This document shows positions 23,401 through 30,912 of a DNA stretch of 38,766 nucleotides, one piece after another; position 1 is the first letter of the stretch, and the number at the start of each line of letters is the position of its first letter. The translations under genes and the position numbers were made by a program. This stretch comes from Archangium violaceum Cb vi76 (GTDB taxonomy: Bacteria > Myxococcota > Myxococcia > Myxococcales > Myxococcaceae): assembly GCF_000733295.1 (NCBI RefSeq), contig NZ_JPMI01000130.1, positions 1-38,766 of the forward strand. Direction: 5' to 3'. Below the pieces are notes generated by a model, which saw nothing but the letters and a program-made list of their open reading frames with translations, did not search any database and was not told the origin of the DNA.

Positions 23401-23958
23401 ATGCCGGAGACCCCCCTCGTCTTCAACCACACCGTCCAGGGACTCTTCTCGCGCTCGTTCCCGGACGGAGTGCCCGCCGGACTCAAGGCGCAGCTGCGCG
23501 AGGCCGGTGTGGACCTGGACAAGCCGCTGCTGCCCGCCTACCCCATTCCGGTGTGGTCCCGCAGCATCGACCTGGGGGCCCGGGCCGCCTTCCCCGACGA
23601 GCCGCGCCGCGAGGTGGCCTGGCGCAGGATGGGCGAGCGGATGATCGACGGCTACCAGGACTCGATGATCGGCCGGGCCATGTTCGGCATGCTCCAGGTG
23701 CTGGGGCCGCGCCGCACGTTGCAGCGGGCGCAGAAGAACTTCCGCACCGGCAACAACTACTCCGAGGTCCGCGTCAGCGACGTGTCCCCCACGGAGATGG
23801 AGCTGTGGTTCAACGAGACGGACGACGTGCTGCGCCACTTCACCGTGGGGCTGGTGCTCGCGGGCATGCGCGCCGGCGGCGCCGAGGAGCCCCAGGTGCG
23901 GCTGCACGACGTGGACGCGAAGGGCTTCACCCTGCGCGCCTCGTGGAAGCCGAAGTAG
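23401..23958 (+). CDS. DUF2378 family protein, copy 1
   Basis: A 185-residue member of the myxobacterial paralogous DUF2378 family. Features: VFNHTVQGLFSRSF near the start, then GVDLDKPLLPAYPIPVW, a central helix GRAMFGMLQVLGP, the segment NNYSEVRVSDVSP, and a C-terminal alpha/beta part ending with FTLRASWKPK. It has no signal peptide. Its paralog lies 10.8 kb downstream (start 34234) and shares the KPLLPAY, GRAM, LGP and NY-V motifs. The family is expanded in myxobacteria and no function is established. The gene lies 48 bases past the right end of the broken IS, in AT-rich DNA that may hold its promoter. It converges with the 2OG oxygenase gene. Confidence 0.88.
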   Translation: MPETPLVFNHTVQGLFSRSFPDGVPAGLKAQLREAGVDLDKPLLPAYPIPVWSRSIDLGARAAFPDEPRREVAWRRMGERMIDGYQDSMIGRAMFGMLQVLGPRRTLQRAQKNFRTGNNYSEVRVSDVSPTEMELWFNETDDVLRHFTVGLVLAGMRAGGAEEPQVRLHDVDAKGFTLRASWKPK

Positions 23959-23988
23959 TGGGCTCGGGGCCGGGCTCCGGGGCCCGCC

Positions 23989-24696
23989 TCACTTCCGGGG
24001 CGCGCCGCCGTAGAGCGTCTCGGCGCGGTGGAAGAGCACCCACGAGGTGATGATGTATTTGTCGTTGGACTCGGACACGTTGCCCCGGTGGGTGTGGGTG
24101 AAACCCGAGGGGAAGATGAGCATGCGGCCCGCCTTCGATTGGACCTTCTTCTCCTGGTAGAAGAACTCCGTCTCGCCGCCCTGGCTCACGTCGTTGAGGT
24201 AGAACTGGAAGGCGAGCACGCGGTGCAGGGGCTCGCAGCTGGCGTCCTTCGGGTACACCTCCGAGTGCCAGTGCGGATAGCCGCCGGAGCCCTTCAGGTA
24301 CTTCTGCACGGTGAGGTCGCCGTAGCGGTAGAGGAAGCCGACGAGCTGGTCGAAGACGGGGTCTCCCAGCTCGGCGAAGTTCTCCCGCGTGAGCGTCGTC
24401 ACCTGGCCCGTCTTCGGGTGCTTCGTGGACAGGGAGACGGCGCCGATGAGGCTGTAGAGGTACTTGCGCAGGTAGGCCTTGAGCGGAGGGAAGGCCGCGT
24501 CCAGCAACTGGCGCAGCACGGGCTGGTAGTCCGCGTGCTGGTTGAGGTTGAGGTCGTAGCTGTCCTTCTTGCTCAGGTCCACGCCGCCCCCGGTGCGGCC
24601 GCGCTGCACGTGGGGGCTCTTCTCGAAGAGCTGGAGGATGTCCTGGCACAGCCGGGGAGCGAGGACCCCGTCGTGGACCTCGATGAAGTCGGTCAT
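23989..24696 (-). CDS. 2-oxoglutarate/Fe(II)-dependent oxygenase (prolyl-4-hydroxylase type)
   Basis: A 235-residue cytoplasmic protein of the P4Hc oxygenase fold. The iron site appears as HWHSEV (His144-Ser-Glu146, an HxE rather than the usual HxD) with the distal His in FTHTHRG (His201 or His203). RMLIFPSG precedes the distal His, and Arg204 or Lys213 could bind the 2-oxoglutarate C5 carboxylate. QFYLNDVSQGGETEFFY is typical of the family before the second motif. The N-terminal third (SPHVQRGRTGG and a helix-rich stretch) is not assigned. It starts 10 bases after the FKBP gene stop, so the two are co-transcribed. The substrate is unknown; hydroxylation of a protein or small molecule is possible. 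Convergent with DUF2378 copy 1. Confidence 0.85.
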   Translation of the reverse strand: MTDFIEVHDGVLAPRLCQDILQLFEKSPHVQRGRTGGGVDLSKKDSYDLNLNQHADYQPVLRQLLDAAFPPLKAYLRKYLYSLIGAVSLSTKHPKTGQVTTLTRENFAELGDPVFDQLVGFLYRYGDLTVQKYLKGSGGYPHWHSEVYPKDASCEPLHRVLAFQFYLNDVSQGGETEFFYQEKKVQSKAGRMLIFPSGFTHTHRGNVSESNDKYIITSWVLFHRAETLYGGAPRK

Positions 24697-24706
24697 GGGG
24701 CGCGGC

Positions 24707-25192
24707 TCAGCGGGCGGTGAGGACTTCCACGTCGAAGACGAGCACCGAGTGGGGCGGGATGGCGGGAGGGCTTCCGTAGGCGCCGTAGCCGAGGGTGGAC
24801 GGGATGACGAGCCGGCGCTTGCCTCCGGCCTTCATGCCAATCAGTCCCTCCTCCCAGCCCGCGATGACGCGGTCGTAGCCGAACCGGAACTCGAAGGGCT
24901 TGTTGCTGGTGCGGCTGGAGTCGAACTGGGTGCCGTCGGGGAGCCAGCCGGTGTAGTGCACCTCGAGGTAGCGGCCGATGGAGACCTCGGTGGCACCGGT
25001 GCCCACCGCCAGGTCCTGGGTGTAGAGGCCGGACTCGCTGCGGTTCATGGCGCCGAGGTCCACGCCCAACGCGGCGGCGTAGCTCACCTGGGTGGGGTCT
25101 CCCGACCCCGAGGAGCCACCGTCACAGGCGGAGAGGGCGAACAGCAGGCAGGCGGAGAGGAGCGGGAGGAGGGGCGCGAGGCGTCGTTTCAT
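24707..25192 (-). CDS. FKBP-type peptidyl-prolyl isomerase, lipoprotein
   Basis: A 161-residue lipoprotein peptidyl-prolyl cis-trans isomerase. The signal peptide is followed by a lipobox LSAC (Cys23) and a Gly/Ser spacer. The FKBP domain spans about 60-160 with the usual signatures: YLEVHYTGWLPDGTQFDSS, FRFGYDRVIAGWEEGLIGMK, GGKRRLVIPSTLGYG, and VLVFDVEVL. The active-site aromatics (Tyr, Phe, Trp, Tyr) are present, so it should be active. It is expected on the periplasmic side of a membrane, helping protein folding. ATG 25192 is the only reasonable start. It is followed after 10 bases by the oxygenase gene; a membrane-protein gene upstream (start 26024) may share the transcript. Confidence 0.93.
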   Translation of the reverse strand: MKRRLAPLLPLLSACLLFALSACDGGSSGSGDPTQVSYAAALGVDLGAMNRSESGLYTQDLAVGTGATEVSIGRYLEVHYTGWLPDGTQFDSSRTSNKPFEFRFGYDRVIAGWEEGLIGMKAGGKRRLVIPSTLGYGAYGSPPAIPPHSVLVFDVEVLTAR

Positions 25193-25235
25193 GGCGCCCG
25201 GAGCCTAGCAAGGCCGGGCGCCGGCCGGTGGGAAC

Positions 25236-26024
25236 TCACTGGGGACGGGCGCGCGGCCCGCCGCCTGCCCACTGGTAGCCCACGGTGGCGCCCGAGCCGA
25301 TGAAGCCCAGGGCGATGTACTTGCGGAACCAGCCGAGCGTGCTGCGGTTGTCGACCACTTCCTCCAGCAGGCCATGTACCGCGACGCCGAGCAGCGTGCC
25401 CACGGCGGCGCCGCCCAGCGCCCCGAGGAAGGCGCGGCCCCGATCCTGGCTGCCGTTGAAGGCCAGCTCGCCCAGGCCCCAGGTGCCCAGCGCGGCCAGG
25501 GGCGGGGTGAGCACGAGCCCCGCGCCGAACGCGGCCACGTCCAGCTCGGCCCAGCGCCCGCCGGCGTCCGGGGACTGGAGGAACAGCAGCCCCGCGGGCA
25601 ACGAGCCCGTGAGGCTTCCGGCCACCGTCTCGGCGGCCGTCACCCACAGCCGCTCCTCGCCCAGGCGGCTCGCGCCGTACACGCCCCCGAGCGGCGCGAG
25701 CGCGGCCGCGCCATACGTCACCCAGGCTCCGGGCGTGACGGGCGCATCCGTGGCGGTGAGGTGGGGAGACGTCCGTTCCGTCTTCTCGGGGGGCGGGGTC
25801 TTCTCCGCGTCGGGGACGGCCTCGGGGGGCTCCGGCTGGACGGGGGTGGCGGGGAACTCGACGTTCTGGTTGGGCAGGAGCGAGAGCGCGGCGGGGATGC
25901 CCCGGGCCCGCGCGCTCAGGGGCGACTCGTCCAGGGGCCGGGAGAAGGCCTGGGGCGGTGCGAGCACGGCCCCGAGCAGCGAGAGGGAGGCCAGACAGGA
26001 GGGCAGGGAAGCAGGCAGTCGCAT
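25236..26024 (-). CDS. Exported membrane protein of unknown function
   Basis: A 262-residue protein, not recognised. An N-terminal signal (MRLPASLPSCLASLSLLGA, with ALAPPQAFS following) precedes a 60-residue Pro/Glu-rich spacer (PVQPEPPEAVPDAEKTPP). The rest has five or six Gly/Ala-rich hydrophobic segments, for example GAWVTYGAAALAPLGGVYGAS, and the late ALGGAAVGTLLGVAVHGLLEE, then YIALGFIGSGATVGYQ. Similar Gly-rich hydrophobic proteins are common in myxobacterial envelopes. Start ATG 26024 is chosen because it begins the signal. Its stop is 43 bases before the FKBP start, so an operon is plausible. It is divergent from the phospholipase-D-like gene. Confidence 0.75.
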   Translation of the reverse strand: MRLPASLPSCLASLSLLGAVLAPPQAFSRPLDESPLSARARGIPAALSLLPNQNVEFPATPVQPEPPEAVPDAEKTPPPEKTERTSPHLTATDAPVTPGAWVTYGAAALAPLGGVYGASRLGEERLWVTAAETVAGSLTGSLPAGLLFLQSPDAGGRWAELDVAAFGAGLVLTPPLAALGTWGLGELAFNGSQDRGRAFLGALGGAAVGTLLGVAVHGLLEEVVDNRSTLGWFRKYIALGFIGSGATVGYQWAGGGPRARPQ

Positions 26025-26132
26025 GGTGTCCGTGGAGGGCGCGCGTGTCGGCCGCCCCTGCCCGGAGGCCGGGCGGCGGGGACGTGGCGGCGGGCCCGTG
26101 TGGGGGGAGGGATGGGGCGGGTGTCGCGTTTC

Positions 26133-26201
26133 GTCCACCCGTGCACCGGGAGGGCCGCGTTCCAGCGGACAGAGGGGCGCCGGGGGTGTCGCCGGGTGGA
26201 C
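26133..26201. promoter_or_regulatory. Spaced inverted repeat in a divergent promoter region
   Basis: GTCCACCCG (26133-26141) and its exact reverse complement CGGGTGGAC (26193-26201) are 51 bases apart in the 228-base gap between divergent genes (starts 26024 and 26253). They could be two half-sites or the arms of a long stem. It may also be chance in GC-rich DNA. Confidence 0.3.
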
Positions 26202-26252
26202 GGAGCGCGGGCCCATGAAGGCAGACGCGCGGAGCGTGACTAGCTTGCGCGC

Positions 26253-27509
26253 GTGAAGAAGACACCCTGGACACTGCTACTGCTCGCGCTGGTGCTCGCG
26301 GGCTGTCCCCTGCCGAATCACCGCCTCGCCCTGCGCATCCGCGACACCGTGCCGGAGACGCCGGAGGGCATGTCGCTCGCCTGGTACCAGACGGTGGGCG
26401 TGGAGCTGGAGCCGGGCAATCAGGTGGAGCTCGTCCACAACGGCCACGTGTTCGACCGGCTGGTGGAGGAGATTCACGCCGCGCGCTCCAGCATCCACAT
26501 CCTGCTCTACATCTGGCGTCCGGGGTACCCGTCGGATCGCATCATCCAGGCGCTGCGCGAGCGCCACCCGGGCGTGGCCTGCCGCGTGCTGGTGGACCCC
26601 TTGGGCAGCATCCGCTTCGAGGACAACGTGGGGCCGGAGCTGGTGGCGGCCGGGTGCGAGGTGCGCGTGTTCCGCCCGCTGCAGGGCACCATCTCCACGC
26701 TGAACCTGAAGCGCTTCCAGTCGCGGCTGCACCGCAAGCTGATGGTGCGTGACGGCGTCTCCGCGATGACGGGGGGCTTTGGCATCTGGAAGAGCTGGAT
26801 AGGCGAGGGGCGCAAGCCGGACGAGTGGCGCGACGCGAACATCTGGGTGCGGGGCCCGGCGGTGCGAGGCGTCCAACTGGCGTTCGCGCAGAACTGGCAG
26901 GAGGCGGGGGGCGGGATGCTGCCGGCCGAGGCCTTCCCGGAGCCGATGCCCACCCCGGGCGTGGCGCGAGCGGGCTTCGTGACGCACACGGGAGCGCCGG
27001 TGCTGACCAACGCCGAGCGGATGACGTTGCTGGCGATCGCCTCGGCGAAGAAGCGGCTGTGGATTTCCAACTCGTACTTCATTCCGACGGGGCCCATCCA
27101 GGACATGCTCATCGCGAAGGCGAAGGCGGGGGTGGACGTGCGGGTGCTGACGCCGGGGCGGCACCACGACATCCCTCCGGTGCACGAGGGCCAGCGCGCC
27201 ACCTATGCGCGGCTGTTGGAGAACGGGGTGCGCATCTGGGAGTACGAGGTGTCGATGATGCACTCCAAGGCGGTGCTGGTGGATGACCGGCTGTCGATGG
27301 TGGGCTCGACGAACCTGGACCCGTTGGCGCTCAGTGCCGAGGAGGGCTCACTGGTGGTGGATGACGAGGGCCTGGCGGCGCAGATGGCGCGGGACTTCGA
27401 GGAGGACATGAAGCACTCGGTGGAGATCCGCTGGGACTCGTGGAGGAGGAGGGGCCTGTTCAAGCGGCTGTCGGAGCGGGTGACGGTGCTGTTCGGCAAG
27501 TACCTCTGA
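26253..27509 (+). CDS. Phospholipase D-like / cardiolipin synthase-type lipoprotein
   Basis: A 418-residue protein of the phospholipase D superfamily with two intact HKD motifs: LHRKLMVRDG (His160, Lys162, Asp167) and MHSKAVLVDD (His337, Lys339, Asp344). Each is followed by the expected Gly/Ser-Asn segment (TGGFG and GSTNLD). The N-terminus is a lipoprotein signal (LLLLALVLAGC, Cys18). The two-domain layout is that of bacterial cardiolipin synthases and related phosphatidyltransferases, but a lipid-anchored form differs from the polytopic Cls N-terminus, so a periplasmic phospholipase or transphosphatidylase is equally likely. The GTG at 26253 is chosen as it starts the signal. It appears monocistronic. 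Confidence 0.88.
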   Translation: MKKTPWTLLLLALVLAGCPLPNHRLALRIRDTVPETPEGMSLAWYQTVGVELEPGNQVELVHNGHVFDRLVEEIHAARSSIHILLYIWRPGYPSDRIIQALRERHPGVACRVLVDPLGSIRFEDNVGPELVAAGCEVRVFRPLQGTISTLNLKRFQSRLHRKLMVRDGVSAMTGGFGIWKSWIGEGRKPDEWRDANIWVRGPAVRGVQLAFAQNWQEAGGGMLPAEAFPEPMPTPGVARAGFVTHTGAPVLTNAERMTLLAIASAKKRLWISNSYFIPTGPIQDMLIAKAKAGVDVRVLTPGRHHDIPPVHEGQRATYARLLENGVRIWEYEVSMMHSKAVLVDDRLSMVGSTNLDPLALSAEEGSLVVDDEGLAAQMARDFEEDMKHSVEIRWDSWRRRGLFKRLSERVTVLFGKYL

Positions 27510-27621
27510 GCCCCCTACTCGCCGCTGCGCCGCGTACCCGCTAAGCTGCTCCTTGACAGGGAGGCTTCACGGCAGCGCCGGCGGACCCGCTTCCCGTGCG
27601 CATCACCGCGGGAGGACGGTC

Positions 27622-28437
27622 ATGAACGGCTCCATCACGAGTCTCGACGGCATCTTGGCGATGTACCAGGAGGAGCGGTTCTTCCTCATCGCCATCTGCT
27701 CCACGCTGTTGAGCATCGGCGCGTTCCTGGTGTTCGCGCTGCCCTGGACGTGGGTGGCGTACAAGAACCCGGAGTCGCTGAAGAAGTACCGGGTCCAGGG
27801 GAGGGAGCTCCCGGTGAAGCGGTGGTTCGCGCCGTCGTTGCAACGGTTCGCCATCAACAACCTGGTGTCCTTCCTGGGAGTGCTGGTGGCGTGGCCGGTG
27901 TTCCGCCTGTCTGGCATCCACGCGGGCGAGCTGCCGGCCTGGTACGTGATGGTGGGGCAGCTCGTCTTCTTCATCGTGCTGGACGACTTCCTCTACTACT
28001 GGATGCACCGGGCGCTGCACACGCGGTGGCTCTACAAGCACGTGCACTCGGTGCACCACCGCATCACCACGCCGTATGCGCTCACGGGCAATTACATGCA
28101 TGCCGTCGAGTTCATGCTGACGTCGACGCTGGTGTTGGTGGGGCCCTCGCTGGTGGGGGCGCACGTGGTGACGCTGTGGGCGTGGATCGTGTTCCGGCAG
28201 CTGGAGGCGGCGGATGGGCACTCGGGGTACGACGTGCCATGGAATCCGGCGCTGCTGATTCCGTTCTACAAGGGGCCGGCGTACCACGACTTCCACCACC
28301 GGAGGTTCTTTGGCAACTACGCGGGGTTCTTCGCGTACCTGGACAAGGTGTTCGGGGGCACGTGGTCGAAGGGATACGAGGAGTACCGGAGGGCGCAGCA
28401 GCAGAGGCCGGAGCCGCAGGTGCAGCCGGAGCCGTAG
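27622..28437 (+). CDS. Sterol desaturase / fatty acid hydroxylase superfamily protein
   Basis: A 271-residue integral membrane di-iron hydroxylase. The His clusters are HRALH (His129, His133), HSVHH (His142, His145, His146), HSGYD (His200) and HDFHH (His222, His225, His226), the usual HX3H/HX2HH pattern. Hydrophobic helices lie at about 20-45, 80-95, 108-125 and 163-192. ATG 27622 has GGAGGA at 27611-27616. C-4 methylsterol oxidase-like proteins of this superfamily occur in sterol-making myxobacteria, but the sterol role is a family-level guess; fatty acid, carotenoid or other lipid hydroxylation is also possible. The last 15 residues are Gln/Pro-rich. It stands alone. Confidence 0.88.
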   Translation: MNGSITSLDGILAMYQEERFFLIAICSTLLSIGAFLVFALPWTWVAYKNPESLKKYRVQGRELPVKRWFAPSLQRFAINNLVSFLGVLVAWPVFRLSGIHAGELPAWYVMVGQLVFFIVLDDFLYYWMHRALHTRWLYKHVHSVHHRITTPYALTGNYMHAVEFMLTSTLVLVGPSLVGAHVVTLWAWIVFRQLEAADGHSGYDVPWNPALLIPFYKGPAYHDFHHRRFFGNYAGFFAYLDKVFGGTWSKGYEEYRRAQQQRPEPQVQPEP

Positions 28438-28440
28438 CAC

Positions 28441-28460
28441 CCTCACCCAAAAGGCTGAGG
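28441..28460 (+). terminator. Possible hairpin after the hydroxylase gene
   Basis: CCTCA-c-CC-aaaa-GG-c-TGAGG forms a short stem with one mismatch 3 bases past the hydroxylase stop. There is no T-run. Its left arm resembles the CCTCACCC part of the hairpin repeat at 5111. The rest of the gap to 28671 shows nothing I recognise. Confidence 0.35.
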
Positions 28461-28671
28461 ATTGCGCACGCCAGGCACGCGAGCCGTCACTGAAGCAAGC
28501 AACGAGGTCGAAAGTCGTGCACGCCTGCTGCTGGGGGGCGACCGGGAAGGCTTCAGGTCGCCCACCTCATCATCCGCACTCATCTACAAGGAGAGCTCTG
28601 CCCGCTCTGTCTCGTCTCTCCAGCGCTGATAGGATTTCTGTCGGCATGGGTGCCTGCCGTTGGAGGCGCCA

Positions 28672-30912
28672 ATGATTTCCGCACCGCGGGTGCTGCTGGG
28701 GGCCATCCTGCTCTTCACCGGTTGCGTCACGCTGGCGCCGAGACAGGGCGGCAGCGCCGCTGAGGGCCCCCGCGCCCTGTCCATGTCGAGAGAGGCGGGG
28801 GGCAGTACGCCCGAACTCGAGGCTCCTTCCCCGCTTGCTTCCACGGAGGCGGGCGGGCAGCAGCGGCCGCACCGCCGCCGCGGCGCCCGCGGGCTGGTCC
28901 CAGGCGCTGCTTTGGCGAGCGCGGGTGAGGCGTCCGCGTCCGAGGCGGCCAGCACGGGGCCTGTCCCCGAGGAGCCGCCCTCATGCGGAGGGCAGGCCGT
29001 GCCCGCGGGCTGGCCCGACTTCTCCTCCAGCCCTGAGGAGTTGCTGGCGCCCTTCCTCACCTGCACCTCGCCCGGGGAAGTGCTCGCCCTGCAGCAGCGC
29101 GTGGACATGCCCCGCCTGCTGGAGGCCCTGGACGACTGGGGCGCGGTGCGCCTGGGTGCCCTGGGCCCACCACGCGAGGACGTTGCCCACCTGTTCAACG
29201 ACAAGCGCACCGCCCTCCTCGTGAAGGCCCCCGAGGCCTATGGGCGCCTCAACGCACAGGTGCTCGCCGTCTTCATCGCCGACTCGGCCTATGACAATGA
29301 CTTGCGGGAGATTCTCTTCCTGCTGGCCCGGGACAAGCGGCTGGAGGAGACCCTCGCGCTGCTGCCCGCCTTCCAGGTGGCGTTGGAGAAGCGGGGGCTG
29401 AAACCCACGGCCCGTGCGGACAGGGACTCTGAATTCGCGGACGTGGGCCGAGGCTTCCTCCGAGCCGGCGAGGACGTGCTCTCCAGCACCCTGGTGAGTG
29501 ATGGAGGGCGTGAGCTCGCCTTCTTCCCCATACGCGGCCAGCTGCCGCCGGAGTACCAGGAGGCCCTCGCCAGGGCCCGGAGGGAATTGGTGGAGCACGC
29601 CTCGGCGGACACCCTGGCGCTGAGTGCGTTTGACCACCTCACCTTTGGAGTGCCGCTGGGGGGCTACCACTTTGTCACCACCTCCCTGCATGGCATGCGG
29701 TTGCTGTGGCGGGGCGAGTGGGAGCAGGGCACGCGCGAGGTGGCGCCAGCGTTGGTGTTGGCCCTCGTCGCGGGAGGCAAGGGCGTGCACTACCTCGCCA
29801 GGGGGGAAGGCGCCGCGGGGGTGCGCCTGCGCCTGCGTACCGGGGTGGCCGCTGCGGAAGCGCGGCTGCGGGCCCTGAGCGAGACGGCGCGGCAGCTTCA
29901 AGGGCTGCTGGGTCCGGAGGGGCTGCGGCAGGTGCTGCGCGACATACGGGCCAGCCGGGAGGCGGGCCGCTTCGTCGCGGTGGGCGGGGCGGACGCCGCG
30001 CTGGCGCTGCACGAGGCCGGGGGGAGTGTGGCCAGGGCCCGGCCGCTCATGTCCAGGGCCAGGCCTGGGGCCTCGGACGAGGCCGCACGTCCCTCCGCCA
30101 CCAAGGCCGGTGCCGCGGAGCGACAGGGCACCCTGGCCTCGTTGGTGGATGAGGGGGTGGGACACACGCTCCCGGTGGTGGAGGCGAAGCTGGCGGTGGC
30201 GGAGCTCGAGGCCACGGGCCCGCGCCTGTCCAGGGACGTGAGGGTGCTGGAGCAACACCGCCCCGTTCTCGAAGCCCCGCCGCCCGGGGCCCGGGGCAAC
30301 CCGCGCTGGCGCGAGTACGTGGAGTACTACAACGAGCGCCTCGGAGAAGTGGAGCAGGGCAAGGCCAGCAAGGGCCCCCTGAAATGGGAGGGCTACGAGC
30401 AGTTGCGAGGGTGGTTTGCCCGGGGGCTGGACTTCGAGCGCGACATGGTGAGGTTGCTGCGAGAGGACGCGCGGAAGCCCCGGGCCGAGCGCCGCTTCCT
30501 CGGGGACTTCGACAGGCCGCGCGTTGAAACGCAGGTGGGCGTGGGGAAGCCGGGCACCGGCCTGCGCTTCGCGGACGTGCTCGTCATCGAAGAGGGCGCA
30601 CCCGGCGGGCGGCCACGGCGCGTGGAGACGTTCAGCTTCAAGAGCCGCGACCTCTCGGGGATGAAGTACGAGGCCTTGGTAGCGCAGATGCTGGAGGATG
30701 CGAGCGAGGCTCTGCGGAAGTACGGAGAGAGGCTGGACATCCGCCGCGACTCCCTCCAACGTCTTTTCGGCCCGGCTGGCGAGGTGCAGGTTTCGAGGGT
30801 CCGCCTCATCTATGAAGGGGGCGCACTCAAGCCCAAGGCCGTGGACTTGTTGGAGCGTGCCGTGGACGAAACCAAGAATGCGGTTCTGGGCGTGGAGGTG
30901 TTCTTTCAATGA
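28672..30912 (+). CDS. Module C: large lipoprotein with C-terminal nuclease-like domain
   Basis: A 746-residue predicted lipoprotein. MISAPRVLLGAILLFTGC gives a lipobox with Cys18; a disordered stretch follows to about 110. Residues 110-350 are helical (LARDKRLEETLALLPAFQVALE). One hydrophobic segment, PALVLALVAGGKGVHYLA, is near 365. The C-terminus has WREYVEYYNERLGEVEQGKAS, GYEQLRGWFARGLDFERDM, then RFADVLVIEEGAP and RRVETFSFKSRD, which could be a PD-(D/E)XK core (Asp635, Glu652, Lys657) although the spacing is unusual. Start ATG 28672 has GGAGGC 5 bases upstream. Its stop overlaps the next ATG. The plan matches modules A and B but with a longer delivery part. A toxin role is inferred. Confidence 0.8.
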   Translation: MISAPRVLLGAILLFTGCVTLAPRQGGSAAEGPRALSMSREAGGSTPELEAPSPLASTEAGGQQRPHRRRGARGLVPGAALASAGEASASEAASTGPVPEEPPSCGGQAVPAGWPDFSSSPEELLAPFLTCTSPGEVLALQQRVDMPRLLEALDDWGAVRLGALGPPREDVAHLFNDKRTALLVKAPEAYGRLNAQVLAVFIADSAYDNDLREILFLLARDKRLEETLALLPAFQVALEKRGLKPTARADRDSEFADVGRGFLRAGEDVLSSTLVSDGGRELAFFPIRGQLPPEYQEALARARRELVEHASADTLALSAFDHLTFGVPLGGYHFVTTSLHGMRLLWRGEWEQGTREVAPALVLALVAGGKGVHYLARGEGAAGVRLRLRTGVAAAEARLRALSETARQLQGLLGPEGLRQVLRDIRASREAGRFVAVGGADAALALHEAGGSVARARPLMSRARPGASDEAARPSATKAGAAERQGTLASLVDEGVGHTLPVVEAKLAVAELEATGPRLSRDVRVLEQHRPVLEAPPPGARGNPRWREYVEYYNERLGEVEQGKASKGPLKWEGYEQLRGWFARGLDFERDMVRLLREDARKPRAERRFLGDFDRPRVETQVGVGKPGTGLRFADVLVIEEGAPGGRPRRVETFSFKSRDLSGMKYEALVAQMLEDASEALRKYGERLDIRRDSLQRLFGPAGEVQVSRVRLIYEGGALKPKAVDLLERAVDETKNAVLGVEVFFQ

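Noticed and set aside
27553-27580. TTGACA at 27553 as a sigma-70 promoter for the hydroxylase gene
   Set aside because: No -10-like element lies at suitable spacing in the GC-rich sequence that follows.
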